Source of the DNA: Typha latifolia | Lineage: Eukaryota; Streptophyta; Magnoliopsida; Poales; Typhaceae | Reading direction: 5' to 3' | Length of the DNA stretch: 64,000 nucleotides | Assembly (NCBI GenBank): GCA_019914945.1 | Contig: CM034106.1 | Coordinates: 3,038,001 to 3,102,000, forward strand | The notes under the pieces: generated by a model | What the model was told of the DNA's origin: nothing | The model's input: only the letters and a program-made list of their open reading frames with translations | Database searches by the model: none | Made by a program: the position numbers and the translations under genes | Shown: positions 43,998-56,257 of the stretch, in pieces | Position numbering within the stretch: the stretch's first letter is position 1 | Layout: every line of letters starts with the position of its first letter

Positions 43998-44787
43998 TGA
44001 TAGGTTACATAATGATTCCTCCAAGATTTAGATTTATTGTAGAAAGCAGTCCGCGCAACCGAAGAAAAATATTCACCAAATATTCTTTCATAGTTATCAA
44101 ATTACGAAACCAAGTGGGATCGATCCGTAACTCCCTGATCTACATTTTTCATATTTATGCCCTTTACAGATTTGGACTGCAACTAGGACGAAAATACAAT
44201 ATAGTGCATATGATGGTGGTGGTAACGGATGGGGTGGATGTAGGATTATGGATGATAATGGAGATGAGGGTGGATGGTTGATGTGTTTTAAGGAATAAAG
44301 ACGAAAGGGAAAAAGTGGTTGAGATCCCAAGAAAAGAGGGAGGACTTGAAAGACAAGAGAGATTAGAAGTTAGGAGAGACATTGCCAACGATAGAGGTGG
44401 TAGATTGGTGAAGAGGGAGAAGGGAGATTAGGGTACAGAGACTACAAAGAAGATAGAGAGGCAAGAAACCAATATTCTAATAGCATTCTGATTTTGGCTG
44501 TCATCCACACCTTTATAGAGACTAGCCAACAAGCCAAAATAATAATTATTAACCCTAATTCTAGTGGACTCCCACCGATCGCATTCGAGCACGCCCGATC
44601 GCGTTCGAACGTACAAAAGACGTTCTTTGTCGATGCGAATGTGATGCAGATGTTCGAACGTGATGCGGGCGTTCGCAAAGGCGTTCGAACACACCCCCAA
44701 CCGCGTTCAAATGCGATCTACAAAAAATATATTTTAATAAAAATAAATAACTAATCCAATAAGAAAATACTCTAACTAAGTGTATTA
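43998..44787 (-). repeat. 3' LTR of minus-strand family A copy A5
   Basis: On the minus strand it runs from TAATACACTTAGTTAGAG at 44787 to CCTATCA at 43998. It shows cgttcgaacg motifs at 44575-44710 and the usual A downstream half. A short internal loss near 44005-44010 removes the tagccgatctttt block near the LTR end. Confidence 0.83.
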
Positions 44788-45230
44788 GCCCCACTACGCT
44801 TCCCCTACCTTGTTCTCAAGGTGTAAAGTCGGGGAAACGCTTCAAGATGTCACCTCATTGGATGGCTTGCCAAGCCACTCGACTAGAATCTCCATCTCTA
44901 ATTTGGTACCATGGCGTCGTCGACGCCTAGCAAGTACACGAATTGGCTCTACGATCTCTATCTCCTCAAATATCTCTGGTAGAATTGATCTAACGACCTC
45001 ATGATCTCCAATCCGCTCCCTTAGCAATGAAACATGGAAGACAGGTTGCACTCTCAACCCCTCAGGTAGCTCCAAATGATACGCAACCGAACCAATACAC
45101 TCTAATACTCGAAACGAACTAAAGTAGTGATGTGCTAACTTCTGATTTTGCATCGGACGCAAGGTCACTTGACAATACAGTTACACCCTCACGAACACCA
45201 AACTAGCATGCAACTTGGGAGTGGAGTGCA
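44788..45230 (-). pseudogene. A5 pol remnant: integrase C-terminus and chromodomain
   Basis: The frame 45168-44842 on the minus strand reads TLRPMQNQKLAHHYFSSF, VLECIGSVAYHLELPEGLR, VFHVSLLRERIGDHEV and the chromodomain core EMEILVEWLGKPSNE before a premature end. A polypurine tract complement is at 44790-44812. Sequence above about 45200 loses similarity. Confidence 0.85.
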
Positions 45231-45430
45231 GGTATCCCGTTCAATTGGTATGATGCTGTATAATTCACCTAATTTAGCTGTTCTGTTATCTTTAATTCTT
45301 TTTAAGTAACTAAAGATTCTATGTTTAGATTCTTGTATGTATAATAATCTATCTTCATTCGAGAAATAAGGTGAAGTATTAACAGTGTCTATTGTTAGAC
45401 ATAGTAAGTAGTCTTCTGTTGATCATGGGC

Positions 45431-45880
45431 ATTGATCATTCGAGATGTTGCTCGATTACATGGCATGCCACATACGATTGTCTCAGATCGTGATCGTGTA
45501 TTTATGAGCGACTTTTGGATGGAGTTTTTAGATCGCAAGGGACTCGATTGAAACTACCATCCATAGACGGACGACCAAACTGAGATGGTCAATCGAGGCA
45601 TTGAGCAGTACTTGCGGTGCTTTGTTGGAGAGATGCTGAGACAATGGTGGAGTTCTTACCATGGGCGGAGTAGTCTTACAACACCGCCCACCATAGCACA
45701 TGGCTCTAACATTACACGCTTATGACCTAGTGGCATCTGCAGATCGGACAGAGGTGGACTTAGCCTTGATGGATAGAGACGCCACATTGAGGAGGTTGCG
45801 TGCCCATCTTAAACTTGCTCAAAATCACATGAAGCAAGTTTATAGTCAAAGTCATCGGGAGTAGGTGTTCGACACCAGAT
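45431..45880 (+). pseudogene. Gypsy integrase catalytic core fragment
   Basis: The plus strand reads [30 protein letters not shown], of which VSDRD carries the second catalytic aspartate; QTEMVNRGIEQYLRCFV holds the third residue, glutamate. A frameshift leads to MKQVYSQSHRE-like residues at the end. It is flanked on the left by 200 bp I cannot identify (45231-45430) and on the right by the end of a B LTR. It resembles the family A/D integrase. Confidence 0.75.
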
Positions 45881-45881
45881 C

Positions 45882-45945
45882 AGGAGATTGGAAGAGATCA
45901 AACCTTAGCCTAAGGGGAGATCGTAACAAGTTTGGTATCAGAGCC
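45882..45945 (+). repeat. Family B LTR 3' end and primer binding site
   Basis: Only the last 47 bp of a B LTR remain (ggagattggaagagatc to GATCGTAACA at 45928). A primer site TGGTATCAGAGCC at 45933-45945 follows, then B gag, so this is the 5' end of element B-III with its LTR truncated. Confidence 0.82.
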
Positions 45946-46052
45946 ATCGTTCCTTGGACAAGCGCTTCTTATGAGATAAAGAAGAGATTCTCCTAATAGA
46001 GGAGGGGGAAACGGTTGCAGGGACTTCCACCCGCGGAACCACCCGATCTAAT

Positions 46053-47013
46053 CGGAATATGGAAGAACCTAGTGTTCAAGCCGTGTTGGGGTTCTATCCG
46101 AAACAAATGGCCATCAACAACTAGATGATGATGGAGATGATGCGGGAATTACGGGCGACAAGGGAAGCCATGGCGAACGGGAACGCACCGTCGACCCCAC
46201 GACGCGAGTCCACACCCATGAACCCATCGTCACCGGTTCAGCCTTTGCAACCACAAGAGCCGTTGCTGCCACCACCCTATGGGCAGATACAAGCAAGGAT
46301 GGTTACACCAGGCCTAGTTGCAGGTGAACCCATCCGAAGAGCGAACCACTATGGAGACCATCTTGGAGATCAAGATCCGTGGGCGGGTTAACATGATCCG
46401 GAACCACGGCGAGTTAATCAAAACCGAAGGAGCGATCATCAACCCTTCATGGTGCATCCTTCTCTGGTTAGACAAGGACTTGGAAATGATCCAGAACAAG
46501 ACAATAGCATCCGTGGACAAATCGTGCGTCTCGAATTTCCCAAGTTCAAAGGTGGTGATCCGATCGATTGGTTGTATAGGGCGGAGCAATTCTTTGCATA
46601 CCAAGGTACGGCGGAAGAATACAAGGTGACGCTTGCAAGCTTCCACCTTGAAGATGAGGCGCTTCATTGGTTTCGAGCAGCCAATGCCAATGAGGCTATC
46701 AAAACTTGGGCTGACTTTTGTGCCGATATCACATGACAATTTGGAGCGTCGGGGTATGAAGACTTTGATGCTCTCCTCTCAAAGACGGTGCAAAAGATCA
46801 CGGTTGGGGCTTACCAAAAATAATTTGAGAGGATAAGTAGCCGATGTCATCCACCATGGGCGGATCAGCAACTTTGCATCACTTTCATCTCCGGGTTGCA
46901 GGGAGACATACAAGCCGATGTGAAGGCTTTAAGGCTTAGAACTTTAAAGGAGGCCTTCGAAGATGCGGTGCTTATGGAAGACAAACACATGGCCATAAAA
47001 TTACACCTGAAAT
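46053..47013 (+). pseudogene. B-III gag, most complete B gag in the window
   Basis: One frame runs from about 46053 with four stops. It shows MMMEMMRELRATREAM (46125), a proline-rich linker, MVTPGLVAGEPIRRAN, the capsid core RLEFPKFKGGDPIDWLYRAE, FHLEDEALHWFRAANA, FGASGYEDFDALLSKT, FISGLQGDIQADVKALR and LKEAFEDAVLMEDKH. The stops fall at codons that are glutamine, arginine and glutamate in sister copies. It ends at about 47013, before the zinc knuckle, where the Athila element begins. Confidence 0.85.
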
Positions 47014-47675
47014 TTTCTTAACCCTACCCACGAATCTCCTGTCAGTGGGTTTTGAACTAATTCTGCGTGATTATTTGTGCATTCATATTTGCATAAAATA
47101 TTTAGTAAGGGCACAAACCTCACCAAGATAAGGAGTGGATTTAATCACCCCATTCTTGCCCACTTAAGTTAATCATCCGCTTTCATTTTAAAACCCAAGC
47201 CAAACATCTAACTTAAAATCAAGTAGATGTCGGCCAAAGGATTTCACATAGCTCATAGGAACCTCTCGGAAAGAGTTATCTTTTGGTAAGCCCAGTGAGC
47301 ACCTTCCAAATTACAATGTCTAGGTAAGTCCTATCAAGAAGGAGAGCCATACTGAGGTGCCTAAGGAAATTGGTATTCTAAAGAGGCCAGCGCCCACTAG
47401 TATCCCTGGGAACTTACCTGGTTGTGTTTTGGTAGGCCTTAACTGGTAATCCTCTAGCTTACTCTAAAAGGGAGTAGGAGCTCTCTAATTAGGAGAGAAG
47501 TGATTCTTTATAAGATTAGAATTGAAAAAAAATTTGCTTACTTTCATATTATACTTTAAAAACACAAACTGTTGACTGTGATTTACTTGGTAAGATTTGT
47601 GTTTGTGAAGATTTTGTTTTAAACTTAGAAATTGGTTGGGTTCGAGATAGTTCAGGTCGGCTTGCTAGGGAAGAA
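47014..47675 (+). other. Leader region of the Athila-type element
   Basis: The 660 bp before the gag start are noncoding and not shared with other families here. No LTR end or canonical primer site (neither tRNA-Met nor the tggcgccg type) could be placed, so the 5' LTR seems to be missing. Confidence 0.4.
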
Positions 47676-48639
47676 ATGACTGAAAACCATCAATCGGTTC
47701 ATGATGATACCATAACTTTACAAGAGCAATTTGCCCCTAATGGAACCCAACCTTCAAAATGCATTGTGTTACCTAATACTGATGCAATTCATTTTGAATT
47801 AAAACCTACCATCCTTCAATTGCTTCCTACCTTTTATGGTAAGGAAAATGAGAATACATACTCTCATGTTGATGAATTCTTGGATATTTGTTCAACATTC
47901 AAATTTCAAAACTTTTCTGATGAATTTGTTAGTCTAAGGCTCTTTCCTTTTTCATTGAAAGATCAAGCAAGAGCTTGGTTGAATCACTTAGAGCCTAACT
48001 CAATCACCACTTGGAGAGATCTGAACTATAAATTTTTGTCCAAATTTTACCCTATGCCTAGAACGAACTAATATAGATTGGCCATCTCCACTTTCAAGCA
48101 GAAAGCGGAAGAGAAATTTCATGAGTCATGGGAAAGGTTTAAGGATCTTCAAATTAAGTGCCCTCATCACAATTTTGACAAATGATGGTTAGTCTAATAT
48201 TTCTACAATGGTCTAACTGACACAAATTGTAATCTGATTGAGTCCATGAGCAGCGGGTCATTCATGGCTAAGAGCACACCTGAAGCTTGGGCTCTTTTTG
48301 AAAGAATAGTTGAAAATTCCCAACAATGGGATTTTAGTACTGAAAGTCGAGGGACGTCACAGTTTAAGAGAATATAAAGTTCAACCTGATGTAAGTATAA
48401 ATGCACGACTAGATAGTTTGTCTAGGAAAGTTGATGCCCTTGTGTTAAGTCAAACTATGAAACCGATAAATCAAGTGCAATCTGAAGTTTGTAGTGTTTG
48501 TGCCAGTCCCATGCACACTGCAATAGTTTGCCCTTCCTTAGGGTATCAAGATGGGTTCAATGAACAAGTGAATGCCCTAAATCAATTTAGAAAGCCATTC
48601 AATAGTCCTTACTCTGAAACATACAATCAAAATTGGTGA
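47676..48639 (+). pseudogene. Athila-type gag with CCHC zinc knuckle
   Basis: An ATG at 47676 opens the frame. The gag core ELKPTILQLLPTFYGKENEN, LRLFPFSLKDQARAWLNHL and ITTWRDLNYKFLSKFYP is typical of Athila/Tat elements. After a TAA at 48069 the frame continues (ESWERFKDLQIKCPHHNF, YFYNGLTDTN), shifts near 48300 and continues as DVSINARLDSLSRKVDAL with a perfect C-x2-C-x4-H-x4-C knuckle CSVCASPMHTAIVC near 48500. A TGA at 48637 follows. Confidence 0.9.
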
Positions 48640-50226
48640 AATCACCCGAAATTTTCTTGGAGGCCACAGCAGCCTCAAATAAACCAAGGAGGACCTCTAG
48701 GATTTAACCAATTTCGTCCTCCTACTCAGCCTGTCGCTTATGCCTCTCCTCTTAACCAATTTCCTAGTCAACCCATTCCTAACCCAAAGGGCCAATATGA
48801 GGTTAGCCGACCATCCACCTCAAGTGTGCACAACGAACAAGTTCAATCAATCATTACCCTTCAGTCTAGAAAACTAGTCAACAATAAGATTGAAGTGCCA
48901 AATCATGAAAAGTCTATCTCAGAGGGTGAAGAAATCTATGTCCCGCAAAATAATCATGATAGTTCATTTGGAACTATAACCTTTGACTCTAGCAACCCAA
49001 GACAGTCTCTACCTAAGTCTAGAAATTCATCTAAGCAGACTTTTATTCCCAAAGCACCATTTCCCCAAAGACTAACTCAGGCTAAAGTAGGAACAAACTT
49101 TAGTGAGATGATAGAATTGTTTAAGCAAGTTGAAATTAACATTCCATTACTCGATGTCATTAAGCAAGTACCTACTTACGCTGAATTTTTGAAGGATCTT
49201 TGCACTCAAAAAAGAAAATCAAAAGTGCAAAAGAAGGCATTCCTAGCTGAGCAAGTAAGCTCAATCATCCAAAACAACATTCCACCTAAGTTTAAAGATC
49301 CAGGTTGTCCTACTATTTCATGTGTTATTGGCAATCATGTCATTGATAAAGCCCTTTTGGATTTAGGTGCAAGTGTTAATCTTTTGCTGTATTCAGTTTA
49401 CAAGCAATTAGGTCTTGGATATTTGAAGCCAACTCAAATTAAACTGTCTTTGACAGATCGTTCTATCAAATATCCTTGAGGCATCATAGAGGATGTTCTG
49501 ATTAAGGTAGACAAGTTCATTTTTCCTGTGGATTTCATAATCCTTAATACTGAACTTGTCCAAAACCCGAGCAATCATATCCTTGTGATCTTAGGAAGGC
49601 CATTCTTAGCCACTGCTAATGTAGTCATTCACTGTCAAAATGGGATTATAAAGCTATCTTTTGGCAATATGACTATTGAATTAAATGTTTTTGATGTTAG
49701 CCATTAACCTCCTGAAACTGATGATGTTTTTGAGATTGACATGATTGAAGGCCTATTAGAGAGCATAAATGAGCAAGCAAATGTTGAGGATCCTTTAGAA
49801 AAGTGTCTTTTATATTTTGACGGTGATTTTGATTGGGAAACTTCTTTTGAGGAGGTCAATGCATTGTTAAAGTCTGCACCTCTTATGGATTTTAATAAAT
49901 GGCAGCCCAAGATTGAACTTCTTCCACCATCTTCACTCCCAACTCCTCCGTCTATCATAAAACCTCCAAAGTTAGATCTTAAACTACTACTTGATACTCT
50001 TAAGTATGTAATTTTAGGCTCTTCTAAAACCCTTCCTGTTATTATATCATCTGATTTGGGTAAGGAATAGGAGGAAAAACTTGTGAGTGTCTTAAAAAAA
50101 TACAAGGAAGCTATAGGATGGACCATAGCTAATATCAAGGGAATTAATCCTGATGTGGTTATGCATTGAATCCATTAGGAGGAAAATGCAAAAAAATCTC
50201 GTGAACTGCGACGGAGGTTAAATCCT
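48640..50226 (+). pseudogene. Athila-type protease and protease-RT linker
   Basis: In the same frame as the second gag piece, a proline- and glutamine-rich stretch leads to the protease: LLDLGASVNLLLYSVYKQL, with the D-L-G-A-S active site usual for Athila rather than D-T-G, then VDKFIFPVDFIIL and VILGRPFLATANVV. Stops at 49477, 49705, 50068, 50167 and 50176 interrupt. The 49741-50070 part (IEGLLESINEQ to SSDLGKE) is the variable linker before RT. Confidence 0.88.
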
Positions 50227-52191
50227 ATGATGAAAGATATTGTTAGAGCTAAAGTACTAAAATTATTAGATGTGGGTATTATCTACCCAATTTCGGATAG
50301 TGCATGGGTGAGTCCAATTCATATTGTGCCTAAGAAGTCTGGCATTACAGTAGTGCAAAATAAGAACGATGAGTTAGTACCCACTCATGTTCAAACAGGG
50401 TGGCATGTTTGTATTAAGTACCGAAAACTTAATGTTGTAACTAGGAAGGATAATTTTCCCCTTCCTTTCATTGATCAGATGCTTGAAAGGTTAGTCGGAC
50501 ATGCTTATTATTGTTTTTTAAATAGTTATTCTGGCTATAACCAAATCCCTATAGCACCTGAGGATCAAGAGAAGACCACATTTACTTGCCCCTTTGGAAC
50601 ATTTGCCTATCGTCATATGCCTTTTGGGTTATGCAATGCTCCTAGTACCTTTCAAAGGTGCATGATTAGCATATTCTCAGATATGGTAGAATGGTTCTTG
50701 GAAGTTTTTATGGATGACTTTTCTGTCTTTGGATCATCATTTAATGAATGCTTGCACCACCTGTCTCTAGTCTTAGAAAGGTGGAAAGAGAAAAGCCTAG
50801 TGCTTAATTGGGAAAAATGTCACTTTATGGTGAAGAAAAGAATTGTTCTAGGACATATTATTTCTAAAGATGGGATTGAAGTCGATAAGGCTAAAGTTGA
50901 CTTAATTTCTAACCTTCCATCACCTCGGATTGTGAAGGAAATTCGATCATTTTTGGGTCATGCAGGTTTTTACCGACGATTTATTAAGGATTTCAGTAAG
51001 ATATCATACCCTTTATGTAATTTACTGACTAAGGATTCTCAATTTATCTTTAATGAAGAATGTCTTAAGGCTTTTCAACACTTAAAAACTGAACTAACTT
51101 CTGCTCCTATCACTCAACCACCAAATTGGGATGAGCCTTTTGAGATTATGTGCGATGCATCTGACTATGCAATTGGAGCGGTTTTAGGACAACGGGTTAA
51201 TAGGTTACCACATGTGATCTATTATGCTAGTAAAACCCTGAATGATGCACAACTAAATTATTCCACTACTGAGAAAGAGTTGCTAGCAGTTGTGTTTGCT
51301 TTAGACAAATTTAGATCCTACCTCCTAGGGTCTAAAGTCATCATCTATTCTGATCATGCAGCACTAAAGTATCTTCTCTCTAAAAAGGATCCTAAAGCCC
51401 GTTTAATTCGTTGGATTCTATTGCTACAAGAATTTGATCTTGAAATTAGGGACAAAAAAGGTTCTGAAAATGTTGTTGTAGATTACTTATCTAGGCTTAT
51501 CCTAGAATCATCTTATGAATCCAAACCAATATCTGTTATCTTTAACGATGAGCAGCTAATGAGTGCTCCTCAGCTACCATGGTATGCTGATATTGTCAAC
51601 TATCTTGCTACTGGTCAAATGCCTCCTTATTGGACCAAGCAAGATAAGTCCAAATTTTTAGCCAAGGTCAAGTTCTTTTTTTGGGATGACCCATACTTGT
51701 TTAAGTATTGCCCAGATCAAATCATTAGGAGATGTGTGCCTAATGATGATTTTTATAAAATCATTTCTTTTTGTCATGATCAAGCCTGTGGGGGTCATTT
51801 TAGCTCTAAAAAGACTGCTGCAAAAATTTTGCAATATGGGTTTTATTGGCCCTCCATCTTTCGTGATGTTCATGAGTATTGCAAAGTTTGTGAGAGATGT
51901 CAAAGACTATGGAGTATTTCAAAGAGGAACATGATGTCGCTCAATCCAATTTTAATTGTTGAAATTTTTTATGCCTGGGGTATAGATTTCATGGGACCAT
52001 TTCCAAATTCTTTTGATTATGAGTACACTCTTGTTGCTGTAGATTATTTTTCAAAATGGGTTGAAGCTATAGCTTGTAGAACAAATGATCACAAAGTTGT
52101 AATCAAGTTTTTGAAAGACAATGTTTTTGTTCGTTTTGATATGCCGCGTTATAAGCGATGGAGGGAAATATTTTTGCAATCAAGTTTTTAA
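50227..52191 (+). pseudogene. Athila-type RT, RNase H and N-terminal integrase, long open frame
   Basis: The 654-codon open frame is the longest in the window. RT shows [42 protein letters not shown] and the catalytic FMDDFSVFG. RNase H shows [28 protein letters not shown] and [12 protein letters not shown]. Integrase shows the zinc finger ([15 protein letters not shown] with C-x2-C in CKVCERC) and the first catalytic aspartate in [13 protein letters not shown] one-base deletion near 52145 ends the true frame; the last residues are out of frame. The open length suggests a younger insertion than its neighbours, but gag and integrase are broken. Confidence 0.93.
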
Positions 52192-52845
52192 AAGACTTAT
52201 GTTTAAACATTTTGTCATACATAAGGTTGCCACTCCCTATCACCCCCAAACTGACGGCCAGGTCGAGATATCCAATAGAGAGATAAAAAGAATTTTGGAG
52301 AAGATGGTTAACCCCACTAGGAAAGATTGGTCATTAAGGCTTAGTGATGTATTGTGGCATATCGAACTGCATTTAAAACTCCTATTGGGATGTCCCCATA
52401 TCGAGTTGTGTTTGGTAAGGCTTGTCACCTTCCTGTTGAGCTAGAACATCGAGCTAATTAGGCGATTAAGCAACTAAATTTTGATCTTGATAAGGCAGGT
52501 GCTCATAGGAAATTATAATTGAATGAATTAGAGGAAACTAGAAATGATGCTTATGACTGTGCTAAAAGATATAAGGATAAAATGAAACGATATCATGACA
52601 AACACATTTTGAGAAAATCATTTAGTCTTGGTCAAAAAGTCCTACTTTATAATTCGCGTTTACATCTTTTTCCTGAAAAATTGAGAAGTAAGTGGATGGG
52701 CCCTTTTACTATACGCACTGTCTATCCTTATGGAGCTGTCGAGATTGAAAACCCTAAAAATGGTCAAAAGCTTAAACCATTTTTAGAATTGCGCAATCGA
52801 GAAGTGGAAGAAGCACTTCTAGAAGATCCTAATTATCAAGGCTAA
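52146..52845 (+). pseudogene. Athila-type integrase core and C-terminus
   Basis: The second aspartate (VISDGGKYF) and the glutamate ([15 protein letters not shown]) are in the shifted frame, 52121-52357. A second one-base loss at about 52357 returns to the original frame: [26 protein letters not shown] at 52459 and a TAA at 52516 precede the last open piece (52519-52845), which has [16 protein letters not shown] and the GPY/F motif KWMGPFTI. There is no chromodomain, as expected for Athila. Confidence 0.9.
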
Positions 52846-54407
52846 TCTCTATATCCGCTAGAGATTATTTTTGTACATTGTTATTTGATTTATTTTTATT
52901 ATTATATGTACATCATTTGACATGAGGAAGCTTGTAGTATAAATTATCCTTCTCAGATTCTACCATTTTTTGTGCTTTATTTTCTTATATTGAGGACAAT
53001 GTAGAATTTAGATTGGGGGTGAAATTTCATATCTTTTTCTTTTTTTTAGGACTTTTCTTTTCAGTTACTTGTAGTTATGTTTTGTTTTTTTAGGACTTTT
53101 CTATGTGTTTTTGCTCCTTAGAATATGTAGTGGTATTTAGCAGAGTCAATTGGGTTAGAAAGCGAGGATCAAACACGAAGTGATGTTTTGATTAAGCGAA
53201 GCATAAATCCTATTTTTTTCATTCTATTTTTATACACTTATTTTTAAAAAAAACTAATGGGACATGTGTTTTAGTGATGCAATCCTCAGAATGTAGTCTC
53301 ATTACCATTATGTTTCTGAAATAAATGCAAGGATCAGTATAAAATATCTGGTATTCTTAGTAATTCTCGATCTATCATCATAGAGTTTCATGCTAATTAT
53401 TCAAGAGAAATTTTCAGATCACATGTAGGTTGAATGTATAATATGCTAATGATAAATATATCAAGTTGATTGAAATACAAAAAAGTATAATTGATGTTAG
53501 AGCAATAGTATCTCTACTGAGTAATCGGGCCTTCACGTAACCACTCGGGAAGTGTTCGCGTCAAAAGGCAGAGTTACCATCTCTAATTCATGGTTGTTAG
53601 TTATATACCGCCTTTTTGGTTCAAGGTGTGATGCCCGAGGGGTGCCTCATCACCTAGCGGTCAAATCCACTAGCAGAATCCTCGCTACAAGGACCATCTA
53701 GAAAGCAAAAATAACACTAGCATTGCTGAACCATGAAATTCCAAGTTAAGTTAATAAGAAAATTAAGATTGTAATAAAGCATATTATACATATATACCCT
53801 TGTGTTCCAATGTGATTCAGATATGGATCTATCTCCTTGTGTTTAATTGCAGCATGCTTTTCTATTATGATTTTAGGAGAATGAATAGTTTCAATAAGAT
53901 TAGAATGTATATTAATGCTAAGTGAGAAGATAATTGGATACCTTGCCTACATTTGTGAAAGTTTACTAGTATTTACCTGTGTATATTCTTAGTATGGGGT
54001 CTTGAGGGTAATTACAAAGTTTGAGATTTGCTGATCTGAGTGGATGTAATTGTTAGTATTCCTGGGTTGATTTTGCTAAATGTTGTTACATAATCAATAA
54101 GGAGCAAAATTTTAGGTGATTTTATTGTTTTCTTTTCAAGATTTTTTTAATTACTTGAGTCTCATATTTTCTTTCTTTTCTTTTGTTTAATTGACTTAAT
54201 GAATTTTGTAGATAAATTCACTACAAACCCTCACGAAACACAGCTTGTCCACTAGTAGAAGCTAGGGGTTTAAAGGCTTGTTGCATATGCTAAATGCAAT
54301 CACGATGCCTGCGAAAGTGAGTTAGAATTTTATTTTATTTTATTTTTCAAATTCTTCGTTCTTCTATTTTGCTCGAGGACTAGCAAAAATCTTGGTTTGG
54401 GGGTATT
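52846..54407 (+). other. Athila 3' noncoding region with two polypurine-like tracts
   Basis: No env-like frame is present. A gattgggggtg tract at 53014-53024 and a ggtttgggggta tract at 54395-54405 (preceded by gctcgaggactag) both resemble Athila/Tat polypurine tracts. The second is followed directly by TGTTA. Confidence 0.6.
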
Positions 54408-54661
54408 TGTTAAATTCATAATTGCAATATTTGTTACGCCCAAATTATCAACATTAATATTTTATTTTAACTAATTATTGTATTTTAGTTATATGTAGAC
54501 CTTTGATCAATTAAATCTTATTTAATCACTAAAAATGGTCAAATTTAGGCTCAAACCAAAATTAGGCTTAGTCACTACTAATCAAATGAATCTACCTCTC
54601 ATCTATCAAGTCATGCTTAAGTCAAACCATGATCTACTAATCACTTTCTTTCTTATCTAAA
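54408..54661 (+). repeat. Probable start of the Athila 3' LTR
   Basis: TGTTAAATTC follows the polypurine tract at once, as an LTR start should. Only about 250 bp remain before the inverted Tekay-like integrase. There is no partner LTR to confirm it. Confidence 0.5.
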
Positions 54662-55345
54662 TCAGAATGAGTCAAAATTCTTTCTTTTTTTATCAAGCAA
54701 CAGATTTTCAGTAATCAAATCTCTATCAAGTTGCAGAATTTTAGCAAGCAACATGTCCTCCAATGTCTGGATCGTCCACTCTGACTGGCTGTCGGTCTGA
54801 GGATGATAAGCTGCGCTGAACTGAAATTTGGTACTTAGAGATCTAGCAAATTGCTGCCACAATCTAGATGTAAATCTAAGGTCTCGATCTGAGGTGATAG
54901 ACATAGGAGTCCCGTGGCGAGCAAAGATCTCATCTCGAAATAAGGTAGCCCGCTGCTCCATGGAATTTGTGGTGTTAAATAGAAGAAAATGAGCAGACTT
55001 GGTCAACCGATCAACAATTACCCATATGGAATCTTTCTTCTTTATAGTCTTCGGTAGCCCAACCACAAAATCCATAGTAATATGCTCCCATTTCCACTTA
55101 GGAATGGGTAGAGGTCTAAGAGTCCCTGCAGGTCTTTGGTGCTCAATTTTTATCTGCTGACATGTCAGGCATCGGGATACAAACTCTGCTATGCTCCTCT
55201 TCAGTCCTGGCCACCAAAAAGACTTGCGAACATCATGATACATCTTCATCTCCCCAGGGTGGACGTTGTAAGAAGTCTGATGAGCCTCCTCCAAATTTTT
55301 CTTTCGGAGTTCACTCACATCTGGCACACAAAATCTATCTCTATA
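54662..55345 (-). pseudogene. Tekay/Del-like integrase fragment
   Basis: An open frame of 221 codons on the minus strand encodes FCVPDVSELRKKNLEE, the zinc finger AHQTSYNVHPGEMKMYHDV with C-x2-C (RCLTCQQIK), IPKWKWEHITMDFVVGLPKT (first Asp), ITSDRDLRFTSRLW (second Asp) and HPQTDSQSEWTIQTLEDML (Glu). The residues around it match the Tekay/Del clade of chromoviruses. Similarity ends after LEDMLL, and the last 25 codons are not integrase. No other part of this element is present nearby. Confidence 0.88.
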
Positions 55346-56057
55346 TGTCGCATTCGAACGCGGGTGGGGTGCATTTGAACGCGTTTGTGAATGCCTGCAT
55401 CAGGTTCGCAAATACAGAGAACGTAAAATGTGCATTCGAACGCGATCGAGCACGTTCGAATGCGATCGGCAAAAATCCACTATCTCTAGGGTTAATAATT
55501 GACATTTTTGAATTATTTGGTTAGCCTCTAAAGGTGTGGATGGCAACCAAGGAGTCATTATTGAATGAATGGAGTTTTGCCCTAGTCTCCTTCATCTTCT
55601 TCTCTCTCATTCTCTTGTTCTCCGGCGCCGCCACTTTGAACCTCCCTCGACCGACCACTCACCCTAGTCCCTTAGGGTTGGCCCACTCCTCTTCTTTCTT
55701 CCAATCTGTCTATCACCTTGCCCTAACCCCATTCATCATCCATAATCCTTCCATCTCCACTTACTCATCGGTGTCACCCCATTATCGCCGGTCCACCACC
55801 ATCTATCAACACCTAGGATCTCGTGCCTTCATCCACGGATCCATAGATGGACTCCCTGATGTTTGTCTACTTTTTGGACGATCTCTCAAGATCCCACTGT
55901 CCGATTTCTCTAAAACTAGCTTTGTTGGAAAGCTCTTTTCAAGCACTACAACATTTCAAAATTTCATCTGGGATCTATTTCCAAAGTTCCATGCCAGATT
56001 CTGTCCAGATCTGAAAATGGGATAGATCGAACCTTAGCCTAAGGGGAGATCATATCA
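55346..56057 (+). repeat. Family B LTR, copy B6, upstream end missing (5' LTR of B-IV)
   Basis: It begins inside the palindrome cluster (gtcgcattcgaacgcggg) and runs to GATCATATCA at 56057. The first 110 bp or so of a B LTR are missing at the junction with the Tekay fragment. RT sequence follows directly, without a primer site, gag or protease. Confidence 0.85.
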
Positions 56058-56257
56058 GCTAGTTCAAAAGAAAGATAGGAGTTGGCAGTTTTGTGTCGAC
56101 TACTGAGCCTTAAATGTCATCACAATCAAAGACCGGTACCCAATACCAATGATCGAGGAGCTGCTGGACGAATTCACAGGGTCGGCATACTTCAGCAGCA
56201 AGCTTGACTTAAGAGTGGTGTACCATCAAATCTGCGTTGACCCAAAAGAAAGATGCT
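56058..56257 (+). pseudogene. B-IV RT fragment
   Basis: The segment reads LVQKKDRSWQFCVDY, a stop, [29 protein letters not shown] and [17 protein letters not shown]. The catalytic FFDD region and the RT thumb are deleted; the next bases belong to RNase H. Confidence 0.85.
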
